Of a stretch of 64,000 nt of DNA, positions 1 to 8,172 are shown piece by piece. The stretch's first letter is position 1, and each line of letters opens with the position of its first letter. The DNA lies in assembly GCF_001702265.1 (NCBI RefSeq), contig NZ_MAUE01000022.1:59164-123163 (forward strand), in the 5' to 3' direction. The translations under genes were made by a program, and so were the position numbers. The DNA is from Pseudomonas aylmerensis (GTDB lineage Bacteria > Pseudomonadota > Gammaproteobacteria > Pseudomonadales > Pseudomonadaceae). The notes under the pieces are model-generated. The model did not search any database and was not told the DNA's origin. It was given only the letters and a program-made list of their open reading frames with translations.

Positions 1-121
1 AGTAGTCGAGACCGACCATCCACAGGCCCAATGCGAACAGACTGAACACCACCAGGGCCACGCCCCAGTGCAAAACGATGCTGACCCAGCCATAGCGGGC
101 CGGTGAATTACGTAGTTGCAT
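1..121 (-). CDS. Cytochrome b561 family protein, N-terminal fragment
   Basis: Only the first 40 residues lie in the window; the gene runs off the left edge. They begin MQLRNSPARYGW and lead into a hydrophobic helix (SIVLHWGVALVVFSLFALG) with a histidine at residue 18, in the position of a haem b ligand in helix 1 of the YodB/YceJ cytochrome b561 family. Such proteins are four-helix inner-membrane dihaem cytochromes that pass electrons from the quinone pool. The assignment rests on this fragment alone. The gene is divergent from bioA across a 281-bp gap in which I see no other gene. Confidence 0.7.
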   Translation of the reverse strand, partial: MQLRNSPARYGWVSIVLHWGVALVVFSLFALGLWMVGLDY

Positions 122-402
122 GTCCCAAATCCCGTAAGAGCTGTGGCAAGACTATCGATTTACCTATCGAATTAAAGCGGAAAATTTCGCTTTGAAATAT
201 CGAGAAATACGATCAAGAGCGTATGCAGAGTAAGTTAACAAGAGATTAAGGACTATCCAGAAGAAACGTGACGGACTGTCCTGCGTTTACCACCAATTTA
301 CGCTTCAAACTCGCAATGGGTTGTGACACAGGCCTGCATTGCATAGGCTTGCGCGACTGTTTCACCTGCGCCACACGCAGGACCGCTTCGAGGAGATGAC
401 CG

Positions 403-1809
403 ATGGGCTTGAACAACCAGTGGATGCAACGCGACCTGGCCGTGTTGTGGCATCCCTGCACCCAGATGAAAGACCACCAGCAACTGCCGCTGATCCCCAT
501 CAAGCGCGGTGAAGGCGTGTGGCTGGAAGATTTCGAAGGCAAGCGCTACCTCGATGCCGTCAGCTCCTGGTGGGTCAACGTGTTCGGCCACGCCAACCCA
601 CGTATCAACCAGCGCATCAAGGATCAGGTCGACCAACTCGAACACGTGATCCTCGCCGGTTTCAGCCACCAACCGGTGATCGAACTGTCCGAGCGCCTGG
701 TGGCGATGACGCCCGAAGGCCTGACCCGCTGTTTCTATGCCGACAACGGTTCGTCGTGCATCGAAGTGGCGCTGAAGATGAGCTTTCACTACTGGCTCAA
801 CCGCGGCCTGCCGAACAAAAAGCGCTTCGTCACCCTGACCAACAGCTACCACGGCGAAACCATCGCCGCGATGTCGGTGGGCGATGTGCCGCTGTTTACC
901 GAAACCTACAAGGCGCTGCTCTTGGACACCCTCAAGGTGCCGAGCCCGGATTGCTACCTGCGGCCCGAAGGCATGAGCTGGGAAGAGCATTCGCGCAACA
1001 TGTTCCAGGCCATGGAACAGACCCTCGCCGACAACCACGACAGCGTTGCGGCGGTGATCGTCGAGCCGCTGATCCAGGGCGCCGGCGGTATGCGCATGTA
1101 CCACCCGGTGTACCTCAAGCTGCTGCGCGAAGCCTGTGACCGCTATGGCGTGCACCTGATCCACGATGAAATCGCCGTGGGCTTCGGCCGCACCGGCAGC
1201 ATGTTCGCGTGCGAGCAGGCCGGTATCCGCCCGGATTTCCTGTGTTTGTCCAAGGCCCTCACCGGCGGCTACCTGCCGTTGGCGGCGGTGGTCACCACCG
1301 ATGATGTCTACGACGCCTTCTACGACGACTACCCGACCCTGCGCGCCTTCCTGCACTCCCACAGCTACACTGGCAACCCGCTGGCGTGCGCGGCCGCCTT
1401 GGCGACCCTGGATATTTTCGAAGAAGACAACGTCATCGAGAACAACAAGGCCCTGGCCCAGCGCATGGCCACCGCCACCGCGCACCTGGTGGACCACCCG
1501 CACGTGTCGGAAGTGCGCCAGACCGGCATGGTCCTGGCCATCGAGATGATCCAGGACAAAGCCACCAAGACCGCCTACCCGTGGCAGGAACGCCGTGGAC
1601 TGAAGGTCTTCGAGCATGCCCTGGAACGCGGTGCGCTGTTGCGGCCCTTGGGCAGCGTGGTGTATTTCCTGCCGCCGTATGTGATCACACCGGAGCAGAT
1701 CGATTTCCTGGCCGAGGTGGCCAGTGAAGGCATCGACATTGCCACCAACAGCAAAGTCAGTGTCGCCGTGCCGAAGGACTTCCACCCAGGCTTCCGCGAT
1801 CCCGGCTGA
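403..1809 (+). CDS. bioA: Adenosylmethionine-8-amino-7-oxononanoate aminotransferase
   Basis: BioA makes 7,8-diaminopelargonate from 7-keto-8-aminopelargonate in biotin synthesis, with S-adenosylmethionine as amino donor. At 468 residues it is a full-length class III PLP aminotransferase. Visible motifs are the substrate-site SSWWVN near residue 52, the cofactor-binding LIHDEIAVGFGRTG near residue 250, and the Schiff-base lysine in LCLSKALTGGY at about residue 284. The start is supported by GAGGAG seven bases upstream. The other bio genes are not nearby. A perfect GC hairpin follows the stop and rsmE begins 65 bp later on the same strand. Confidence 0.95.
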   Translation: MGLNNQWMQRDLAVLWHPCTQMKDHQQLPLIPIKRGEGVWLEDFEGKRYLDAVSSWWVNVFGHANPRINQRIKDQVDQLEHVILAGFSHQPVIELSERLVAMTPEGLTRCFYADNGSSCIEVALKMSFHYWLNRGLPNKKRFVTLTNSYHGETIAAMSVGDVPLFTETYKALLLDTLKVPSPDCYLRPEGMSWEEHSRNMFQAMEQTLADNHDSVAAVIVEPLIQGAGGMRMYHPVYLKLLREACDRYGVHLIHDEIAVGFGRTGSMFACEQAGIRPDFLCLSKALTGGYLPLAAVVTTDDVYDAFYDDYPTLRAFLHSHSYTGNPLACAAALATLDIFEEDNVIENNKALAQRMATATAHLVDHPHVSEVRQTGMVLAIEMIQDKATKTAYPWQERRGLKVFEHALERGALLRPLGSVVYFLPPYVITPEQIDFLAEVASEGIDIATNSKVSVAVPKDFHPGFRDPG

Positions 1810-1818
1810 TCACACCCT

Positions 1819-1846
1819 TGCAGGCGCCGGCAAGCCGGCGCCTGCA
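1819..1846. repeat. Perfect GC-rich hairpin between bioA and rsmE
   Basis: A 13-bp inverted repeat with arms TGCAGGCGCCGGC and GCCGGCGCCTGCA is separated by only two bases. There is no following T tract, so it reads as a short palindromic repeat and not a classic terminator. A close relative lies at 2608-2633 and a further GCCGGC-AA-GCCGGC core at 6981-6994. Confidence 0.75.
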
Positions 1847-1874
1847 GAAACACCCTATTTTCCAGAGAACAGAA

Positions 1875-2594
1875 ATGAGACTGTCCCGCTTTTTCACCGA
1901 CACCCCGCTGAGCCTTGGCGAGCACGAACTGCCCGAAGCCCAGGCGCACTACATCAGCCGTGTACTGCGCATGAACGAAGGCGACGCCGTGCAATTGTTC
2001 GACGGTTCCGGCCAGGAGTTCCTGGGCACTTTGCTGGATGTCGGCAAGAAGCGCGTCAGCGTGCAACTCACGCAAAGCTTCGCCGGGCAGGCCGAATCGC
2101 CGCTGCACATCCACCTCGGCCAGGGGCTGTCGCGGGGCGAGCGCATGGATTGGGCGATACAGAAAGCCACCGAACTGAGCGTCAACGCGATCACGCCGAT
2201 TTTCAGCGAGCGCTGCGAAGTGCGCCTCAAGGATGAACGCGCCGACAAACGCCTGCTGCACTGGCGCCAGGTGGCAATCAGCGCGTGCGAGCAATGTGGG
2301 CGTTCGACAGTGCCAGTGATTCACCCACCGCTGCTGCTGGCGGACTGGTTGAAGCAGACCGAGGCCGACTTGAAACTGGTCCTGCACCCGGTGGCCGAGC
2401 CGCTGGTCAGCCATGCCAAGCCTGCCAGCCTGGCCTTCCTGATCGGCCCTGAAGGCGGGTTGACCGACAATGAAGTGCGAACCGCGCAAGACGCCGGCTT
2501 CCATGCCGCCCGCCTGGGCCCGCGCGTATTGCGGACCGAGACGGCGCCCGTCGTCGCGTTGGCGGTGGCGCAGCAACTCTGGGGCGATTTCTAA
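1875..2594 (+). CDS. rsmE: 16S rRNA (uracil-1498-N3)-methyltransferase
   Basis: RsmE methylates N3 of U1498 in helix 44 of 16S rRNA using SAM. The 239-residue protein opens with MRLSRFFTD, the usual start of the family, so I chose this ATG over the in-frame ATG 57 bp upstream, whose extra residues would fall over the intergenic hairpin. The C-terminal SPOUT trefoil-knot signatures are present: LIGPEGGLTDNEV near residue 194 and LGPRVLRTETAPVVAL near residue 216. It follows bioA and converges on the periplasmic binding-protein gene. Confidence 0.93.
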   Translation: MRLSRFFTDTPLSLGEHELPEAQAHYISRVLRMNEGDAVQLFDGSGQEFLGTLLDVGKKRVSVQLTQSFAGQAESPLHIHLGQGLSRGERMDWAIQKATELSVNAITPIFSERCEVRLKDERADKRLLHWRQVAISACEQCGRSTVPVIHPPLLLADWLKQTEADLKLVLHPVAEPLVSHAKPASLAFLIGPEGGLTDNEVRTAQDAGFHAARLGPRVLRTETAPVVALAVAQQLWGDF

Positions 2595-2607
2595 CCCCGC
2601 CTCCAAT

Positions 2608-2633
2608 GTAAGCGCCGGCACGCCGGCGCCTAC
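2608..2633. repeat. GC-rich hairpin between convergent rsmE and binding-protein genes
   Basis: The arms GTAAGCGCCGGC and GCCGGCGCCTAC pair except for one A/C mismatch around a two-base centre. It is the same GCCGGC palindrome family as the element at 1819-1846 and sits between two converging stop codons. Confidence 0.7.
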
Positions 2634-2647
2634 GGTTGATCGGGTGA

Positions 2648-3550
2648 TCACTCCACCGGGTCACTCACCGGCGTGGCAATGATCGCCTTCAACTCGCTGG
2701 TCATCGGGAACTCCAGGTTCAAGCCCTTGGGCGGAATCGGCTGTTCAAACCAACGCTGGTAAATCCCGTTGATCGCCCCCGAGCGGTACAGGTCGCCCAG
2801 TGCCTCGTTGACCACCGCGAGAAACTGCGGGTCGCCCTTACGCACCATGCAGCTGTAGATTTCCCGCGACTGCTCTTTGCCGACCACCACCCATTTGTGC
2901 GGATCCCTGGCCTTGGCGCGCTCACCGTAGAGCAGCGCATCGTCCATATAGAACGCCGCCGCGCGACCGGTCTCGAGCATCTTGAACGCCTCGCCGTGGT
3001 CCTTGGCGCTGATCACGAACATATTGGTCTTGTGCTCGGCGTTGTAGTTCTTGAGAAACCGCTCGTTGGTGGTACCGGCGGTGGTCACCACGTTTTTGCC
3101 CTTGAGGTCGTCAAAGCCCTGGATACCGCTGTCCTTGGCGGTCAGCAACTGCCCCTTCACGTAGATAAAGCCGTAGGAAAATGCCACCTGCTGCTGGCGC
3201 TCTGCAGTCACCCCGGTGGAGCCGCATTCGAGGTCGACGGTGCCGTTCTGCACCAGCGGGATGCGCGTCTGGGAAGTCACCAGGTTGTATTTCACCTTGA
3301 GATCGGCCACCCCGGTTTTCTCTTGGATGCGCTCGACGATCTTGCTCGCCAGGTCCACCGAATACCCCATGGGCTTGCCACTGCTATCCCCCACGTAGGA
3401 AAACGGCACCGACGCATCGCGATAGCCCAGGGTGATCGACTTGGCGCTGGCGATCTTGCCCAGCGTGCCGTCCAGCGGCGCTTGGTTGGCATGGGCCTGC
3501 GCCCCCAGCAACAGCCCCAGGGTGCAACCGGTCAACAGGATTTTTTTCAT
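2648..3550 (-). CDS. Amino-acid ABC transporter periplasmic binding protein (family 3)
   Basis: A 300-residue secreted solute-binding protein. The signal peptide MKKILLTGCTLGLLLGAQAHA is followed by a family 3 domain with SITLGYRDASVPFSYVGD and the conserved FLKNYNAEHKTNM and YCMDDALL-like segments of the GltI/AatJ group, which bind glutamate, aspartate and similar amino acids. No permease or ATPase gene is in the window, so it must share a transporter or be encoded apart from it. It is the last gene of an operon with the RidA and D-amino-acid dehydrogenase genes (24-bp gap). The substrate cannot be read from sequence. Confidence 0.85.
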   Translation of the reverse strand: MKKILLTGCTLGLLLGAQAHANQAPLDGTLGKIASAKSITLGYRDASVPFSYVGDSSGKPMGYSVDLASKIVERIQEKTGVADLKVKYNLVTSQTRIPLVQNGTVDLECGSTGVTAERQQQVAFSYGFIYVKGQLLTAKDSGIQGFDDLKGKNVVTTAGTTNERFLKNYNAEHKTNMFVISAKDHGEAFKMLETGRAAAFYMDDALLYGERAKARDPHKWVVVGKEQSREIYSCMVRKGDPQFLAVVNEALGDLYRSGAINGIYQRWFEQPIPPKGLNLEFPMTSELKAIIATPVSDPVE

Positions 3551-3574
3551 TGTTATTCTCCGTTGGTCTTTGAG

Positions 3575-3925
3575 TTATTTACGGACAGCAATCACGCTGA
3601 TTTCCACCAGCACACTCGGTCGCGCCAGTTCCGCCTGCAAGGTGGTGCGCGTCGGCGCCATGCCCGGCGACAGCCAGGCAGACCACACATCATTCATTGG
3701 GGCGAAACCGTTGCCGATATCTTTCAAGTAAATGGTCGCATTCAAGACATGATCCTTGTCACTGCCGGCCTGGGCCAGCAGCCCGTCGATCTTCGCCAGC
3801 ACTTCGCGGGTCTGGGTCGCCACGTCGACACCCTCGCCCGGCACCTGGCCCGAGAGGAATACCAGGTCCTTGAAGGTGACGGCGCCGGACAGTCGTTCGT
3901 TGCTGCTGATTCGCGTGATGGTCAT
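3575..3925 (-). CDS. RidA/YjgF family enamine/imine deaminase
   Basis: A 116-residue single-domain RidA protein. This family hydrolyses reactive 2-aminoacrylate and other imines to keto acids and ammonia. The conserved arginine (R93, in APTRTTLQAEL) and the strand SVLVEISVIAV at the C-terminus are present. I used the ATG at 3925; a TTG 45 bp upstream would add a tail unlike the family. It lies 10 bp after the flavoprotein gene, which fits removal of imines released by amino-acid oxidation. Confidence 0.88.
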   Translation of the reverse strand: MTITRISSNERLSGAVTFKDLVFLSGQVPGEGVDVATQTREVLAKIDGLLAQAGSDKDHVLNATIYLKDIGNGFAPMNDVWSAWLSPGMAPTRTTLQAELARPSVLVEISVIAVRK

Positions 3926-3935
3926 GGGTGCATCC

Positions 3936-5177
3936 TTATGCGGCGCGGGGCGCCAGGCCCTGCATATCAATGGAAGGGACGTGTTGGCCGATCAACTCGG
4001 CGAGCAATTGGCCGCTGCCGCACGCCAGGGTAAAGCCCAGGGCACCGTGGCCCAGGTTCAGCCACAGGTTGCGATAGAGGCTGGCGCCAATCAGCGGCAC
4101 GCCGGTCGGGGTAGCCGGGCGCATGCCGGCCCATTCCAGCGCATGCGTGTAGTCGCCAGCTGTAGGAAATGTCTCGATTGCCTGGCGCTTGATCAGTGCC
4201 AGGCGCTTGGGCTCAAGGCTGGCGTCGAAGCCGACGATATCCACCATCGCCGCCACCCGCAGTTGTTCGCCGATGCGCGCGTAGACAATCTTGCGGTCGT
4301 AGTCGGTGATGCTCACGTTCGGCGCGCGGTGCTGCGCGCCAATCGGCACGCTCAGGCTATAGCCCTTGAGCGGGTACAGCGGCAGTGACAAGCCCGGCAA
4401 CGCCAACTCGGCACTGCGATGCCCGGCAGCCAGCACCAATTGCTGTACCGGCATCACTTCGCCGCCCAGTTCGATAGCCTGTACCGCACCGTCGGCATGC
4501 AGGATCCCGGTGACCTTGCGCCCCAGTATGAAGGTGCAGCGCCCCGACGCTTGAAGACGCGCCGCCAACTGCTGGCAGAAGGCATGACAGTCCGCCACTT
4601 CCTCATTGGGCGTGTAGATGCCGCCGACAAACCCACCTGCCGCGAGTGTCGGCTCCAGGCGCGCACAATCTACCGCCGACAGCACCTGCTGCTGCAGGAC
4701 GTCGGTGACCTTGCTGCGCGCCCGCTCGAAGGTATCGGCGTTGCGAAAAGTCACCAGCTTGCCGTTGCGTCGCCAGTCGAAACCGTCCAGGCCGTCATCG
4801 ACGCGCCATTGCTGCAAGGTGGATTGGCTCAGGCTCGCCAGGCGCAGCAAGTGCGCGGCGTTGCGTTTGTTCACCGAGCCGCGGCAGGCGCCGATGAAGG
4901 CCGCCATCCAGCGCCATTGCTGGGGGTCCAGGCGCGGGCGCAGCTTGAGCGGCGAATCGCCGCGCAGCAACCAGCCAATCGCCTGCAGCGGCACGCCGGC
5001 GTCTGCCAGCGGGGCGACGTAGCGGTAGGACAACTGCCCACCATTGGCAAAACTGGTTTCGCTGCCCAGGCTGTCGCGTGCCTCGATCACCGTCACTTCA
5101 TGGCCGGCGCGCACCAACGCGTAGGCACTCGCCAGGCCGATAACCCCTCCACCGATGATGCAAACCTGCCTGGCCAT
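3936..5177 (-). CDS. D-amino-acid dehydrogenase-like FAD oxidoreductase (DadA-type)
   Basis: A 413-residue protein of the DAO/DadA fold. It begins MARQVCIIGGGVIGLASAYAL, the Rossmann GxGxxG motif for FAD binding, followed by the DadA-typical ETSFANGGQLSYRY segment; the C-terminus has HGALGFTLACGSGQLLAELI. Such enzymes oxidise D-amino acids to imino acids and feed electrons to the membrane chain. The ATG at 5177 places the FAD motif at the very N-terminus. It leads the operon with ridA and the binding protein, divergent from a LysR gene. It is not necessarily the D-alanine enzyme DadA itself, so no symbol is given. Confidence 0.85.
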   Translation of the reverse strand: MARQVCIIGGGVIGLASAYALVRAGHEVTVIEARDSLGSETSFANGGQLSYRYVAPLADAGVPLQAIGWLLRGDSPLKLRPRLDPQQWRWMAAFIGACRGSVNKRNAAHLLRLASLSQSTLQQWRVDDGLDGFDWRRNGKLVTFRNADTFERARSKVTDVLQQQVLSAVDCARLEPTLAAGGFVGGIYTPNEEVADCHAFCQQLAARLQASGRCTFILGRKVTGILHADGAVQAIELGGEVMPVQQLVLAAGHRSAELALPGLSLPLYPLKGYSLSVPIGAQHRAPNVSITDYDRKIVYARIGEQLRVAAMVDIVGFDASLEPKRLALIKRQAIETFPTAGDYTHALEWAGMRPATPTGVPLIGASLYRNLWLNLGHGALGFTLACGSGQLLAELIGQHVPSIDMQGLAPRAA

Positions 5178-5221
5178 GCCAGCCCCCAGCCGTTGAATAA
5201 GAAGGCTCAAGCCTAGGGGCA

Positions 5222-5259
5222 GGTGACAGGTCACCGACAATGAATAAAGATGGGTCACC
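5222..5259. promoter_or_regulatory. Candidate LysR operator between the DadA-like operon and its divergent regulator
   Basis: A perfect dyad GGTGAC-AG-GTCACC at 5222-5235 is followed by another GGTCACC half-site at 5253-5259, inside the 107-bp divergent gap. LysR regulators usually bind such paired sites between their own gene and the target operon. This is a sequence-only prediction. Confidence 0.45.
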
Positions 5260-5284
5260 TATAAACAAAGGTTATGGACACGCC

Positions 5285-6187
5285 ATGCGCTTGCGTCATA
5301 TCGAGATCTTCCAGGCCATCCGCCAGACCGGCTCCATCAGCGCTGCCGCGCAGTTGCTGCATGTGTCGCAGCCGGCCGTGACCAAGGTGTTGCAACACGC
5401 GGAGTTACAATTGGGCTTTCCGCTGTTCCTGCGGGTGCGCGGCAAGCTGCAACCCACGCCGGAAGCCCTGGCGCTCGAAAGCGAAGTGGAAAAAGTCACC
5501 CAGAGCCTGCAAGGCGTGCGACGCCTGGCCAAGAGTTTGCGCCGCGAGCCGGGCCAAAGTGTGCGCATTGGCGCGATCCCGGCCCTGGCGCTGTCGCTGC
5601 TGCCGCCGGCGATTCTGGAGTGGAAGCACGATTACCCGGACATCGCCTGCGAACTATCCAGCGACCACAGCCGCGAGCTGGTGCAGAAACTGTTGATGCG
5701 CGAGATCGACCTGGCATTGACGCTCAACTTCTCCGGCCATCCGGGGTTGACCACCCAGGTGTTGGCCAATGGCGTGCTGGTGGCGCTGGCGTCCAAAGGC
5801 TATTGGTCCGAGGCTGAAACTCGCCAGCCGCTGCCGCTCGCCGACCTGGCGGGTGCGCCGCTGATCGGGCTGTCCAGCGCCGACCCGCTGGCCGCGAAAC
5901 TCGACAGTTATCTGGAAAACGTCGACCCGCCGCCCCAGGTGACGATCTCGGTGCAAACCTATTCGCTGGCCCGGGCCATGGTGGAATCCGGCGCCGGGCT
6001 CACGGTGATCGACCCCTTCACCGCGCTGGGAGCCTCGACCGCCACCACGCGCATCCGCACGCTCACGCCGCCCTTGCCGATCACCTTGTACGCCCTCACC
6101 CGCGCCGACGAACCACCGCCGCACATGCTGGCGAACCTGCTGCAGATTTTCGGCAAGCGTGCCCGCGAGCTACTGGAACGCCTGTAA
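5285..6187 (+). CDS. LysR-family transcriptional regulator
   Basis: A 300-residue LysR protein. The winged helix-turn-helix covers residues 2-60 (MRLRHIEIFQAIRQTGSIS, then AAQLLHVSQPAVTKVLQHAE); a periplasmic-binding-like effector domain follows from about residue 90. The ATG at 5285 gives the family-typical N-terminus; the longer reading adds 15 unrelated residues. Its divergent position suggests that it controls the DadA-like/RidA/binding-protein operon, with an amino acid as probable effector. Confidence 0.88.
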   Translation: MRLRHIEIFQAIRQTGSISAAAQLLHVSQPAVTKVLQHAELQLGFPLFLRVRGKLQPTPEALALESEVEKVTQSLQGVRRLAKSLRREPGQSVRIGAIPALALSLLPPAILEWKHDYPDIACELSSDHSRELVQKLLMREIDLALTLNFSGHPGLTTQVLANGVLVALASKGYWSEAETRQPLPLADLAGAPLIGLSSADPLAAKLDSYLENVDPPPQVTISVQTYSLARAMVESGAGLTVIDPFTALGASTATTRIRTLTPPLPITLYALTRADEPPPHMLANLLQIFGKRARELLERL

Positions 6188-6210
6188 GCGTAAGCGCCGG
6201 CAAGTGACGG

Positions 6211-6828
6211 TCACAGCACGTAGTGCATGATCGCCACAAAATGCAGCAGGCTGCCGCCGATCACGAACAGGTGCCAGATGCCATGGGAATGCCGCAGGCG
6301 ATCCTCCAGGGCAAAAAAGATGATGCCCACGGTATACAGCACTCCGCCCGACGCCAGCCAGGCGAACCCCGCCGTGCCCAGCGCGGCGAGCAGCGGCTTG
6401 ACCGCCACCAGCACGATCCAGCCCATCACCGCGTAGATCACGATCGACAGGATGCGCGCCTCGGAACGCGGCTTGATCTCCTGCAGGATGCCGATCACCG
6501 CCAGCCCCCACACAATCCCGAACAGCGTCCAGCCCCATGGCCCGCGCAGCGTGACCAGGCAGAACGGCGTATAGCTGCCGGCAATCAACAGGTAGATCGA
6601 GAAGTGATCGACCTTCTGCATGATCTCTTTCCGTCGCCCCTGCACGCTGTGGTACACGGTGGACGCGCTGTACAGCACCAGCAGGGTAAAGCCGTAAATG
6701 GCCACGCTGACGATTTTCCAGGGGCTGCCGTCCAGGCTCGCCACCACCAACATCCATACCGCACCGACAAAAGCTGCAACCGCCCCGAGCAAATGGCTCC
6801 AGGCGTTGAATCGTTCCCCGTGATACAT
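6211..6828 (-). CDS. Hemolysin III / TrhA family membrane protein
   Basis: A 205-residue inner-membrane protein with about seven hydrophobic segments. The N-terminal MYHGERFNAWSHLLGA and the central STVYHSVQGRRKEIMQKVDHFSIYLLIAGSY carry the conserved histidines of the PAQR-related hemolysin III (YqfA/TrhA) family, and the C-terminal GIWHLFVIGGSLLHF supplies the last ones. TrhA proteins influence membrane energetics; a true haemolytic role is doubtful. It converges on the LysR gene. Confidence 0.88.
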   Translation of the reverse strand: MYHGERFNAWSHLLGAVAAFVGAVWMLVVASLDGSPWKIVSVAIYGFTLLVLYSASTVYHSVQGRRKEIMQKVDHFSIYLLIAGSYTPFCLVTLRGPWGWTLFGIVWGLAVIGILQEIKPRSEARILSIVIYAVMGWIVLVAVKPLLAALGTAGFAWLASGGVLYTVGIIFFALEDRLRHSHGIWHLFVIGGSLLHFVAIMHYVL

Positions 6829-6977
6829 GTGTCACTCACCTCGAATAACCGTTATCACCTTGAGCATTCTGACCGCAGTCACTCACTATCGGGTAACAAC
6901 CTTTCTTCATTTGCCCTGACACCACTGCCCATCGGATGATTCACACCGTCCTTGCCGGCACAGGGCTCAAGGGCCTC

Positions 6978-6999
6978 ATCGCCGGCAAGCCGGCCCCTG
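6978..6999. repeat. GCCGGC palindrome upstream of the CHR transporter
   Basis: The core GCCGGC-AA-GCCGGC occupies 6981-6994, with further pairing outward. It belongs to the same short palindrome family as 1819-1846 and 2608-2633. It is why I did not extend the transporter gene upstream to the ATG at 6936. Confidence 0.6.
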
Positions 7000-7031
7000 C
7001 AAGGGTGCACCTGCCCCCAATGGTATCGACA

Positions 7032-7598
7032 ATGCCTGAGCTTGAACCCGACATGCCGCAACCCAGCCTATGGCAACTGTTTTACAACTTCGCCATGGTC
7101 GGCCTGTTCGGCTTTGGCGGCGTGATGCCTTGGGCGCGGCAGATGATGGTCGACCGCCGCCGCTGGGTCAGCGAGCAAGGCTTCAATGAGCTGCTGACCA
7201 CCGGCCAGTTCTTCCCCGGCCCCAACATCGCCAACGTCGGCATCATCTACGGCCGGCGCCTGCATGGCTTGCCGGGTGCGATTGTGACCGTCTGCGGGCT
7301 GTACCTGTTCCCCTCGCTGATCACCGTGTTCGCCGGTTTCGCCTACGCCAAGTGGTGGAGCAACGAGGTGGTGCAGCAGATCTTCGGCGCCGTGATGCCG
7401 ATCGCCACCGGGCTGATGCTCGGTACCACCCTGCGCCTGCTCAAGGCCATGCCTCGCACCCTCGCCAACTACAGCGCGTTCGTGCTGACTTTCGTGCTGA
7501 TGGCGGTTTTCGTGCTGCCGCTGTGGATGGTGCTGCTGATCTGCATCCCCAGCTCGCTGGCCCTGAGTTTTGTCAGCACACACAAGGTGGCCGGCTGA
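7032..7598 (+). CDS. CHR-family (chromate-type) transporter, first half-size subunit
   Basis: A 188-residue membrane protein with the CHR-domain hallmarks LFYNFAMVGLFGFGGVMPWARQ at the N-terminus and FFPGPNIANVGIIYGRRLHG in the middle. The family includes ChrA chromate efflux proteins, but most members have no tested substrate. In the short-chain type, two half-size proteins are encoded side by side, as here. The start is uncertain: ATGs at 7020 and 7032 are both possible and neither has a good ribosome site. The stop overlaps the next start (ATGA). Confidence 0.82.
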   Translation: MPELEPDMPQPSLWQLFYNFAMVGLFGFGGVMPWARQMMVDRRRWVSEQGFNELLTTGQFFPGPNIANVGIIYGRRLHGLPGAIVTVCGLYLFPSLITVFAGFAYAKWWSNEVVQQIFGAVMPIATGLMLGTTLRLLKAMPRTLANYSAFVLTFVLMAVFVLPLWMVLLICIPSSLALSFVSTHKVAG

Positions 7599-8140
7599 TG
7601 CAAACCGTGCTGCTGCACCTGATGATCCAATGCGCGCTGTGGTCGCTGATGTCGATTGGCGGCAATACCGTGGCCATCAGTGATATCCACCGCTACGCCG
7701 TCACTGACATGAACTGGATCACCGACGCGCAATTCGTCGCGTTCTTCGCCCTGTCCCAGGCGCTGCCGGGGCCCAACGGCATGTTCCTAGTATTTATCGG
7801 CCAGCAGGCGGCAGGGTTGCCCGGCGCGCTGGTGGCGCTGGCCGCCAAACTGGTGCCTTGCTCGGTGTTGACCTACGTCGGCGCCGGCTGGCTGGAGCGT
7901 CACACCCGCACGCCCTGGGTGCAGCGCGTCAAGCGCAGCCTGCTGCCGCTCTCCATCGGCTTGATTCTCGCCTCGACCTACATCCTGATGAACAGCCTGG
8001 AAAACAATGCCACCAGCCTGGTGCTGACGCTGGCCAGTGCTGCCGTGGTGTATTACACGCGCCTGAACGCGATCTGGCTGATCATCCTCGGCGTGGTGCT
8101 GGGCCTGTGCAGCGCATGGCTGGGAGTGAACTGGTTTTAG
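7598..8140 (+). CDS. CHR-family (chromate-type) transporter, second half-size subunit
   Basis: A 180-residue protein with the second CHR half: IGGNTVAISDIHRY, then FVAFFALSQALPGPNGMFLVFIGQQAAG, with about five further hydrophobic segments. It starts in the ATGA overlap with the first subunit, so the two are translationally coupled and probably form an antiparallel heterodimer. mdcR begins 32 bp downstream on the same strand. Confidence 0.83.
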   Translation: MQTVLLHLMIQCALWSLMSIGGNTVAISDIHRYAVTDMNWITDAQFVAFFALSQALPGPNGMFLVFIGQQAAGLPGALVALAAKLVPCSVLTYVGAGWLERHTRTPWVQRVKRSLLPLSIGLILASTYILMNSLENNATSLVLTLASAAVVYYTRLNAIWLIILGVVLGLCSAWLGVNWF

Positions 8141-8172
8141 GGGCACAATCGACGGCATTCGAACAAGAGCCA

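Noticed and set aside
6936..7031. Upstream start of the first CHR subunit at 6936
   Set aside because: The added residues are translated from the GCCGGC palindrome and have no resemblance to the family.
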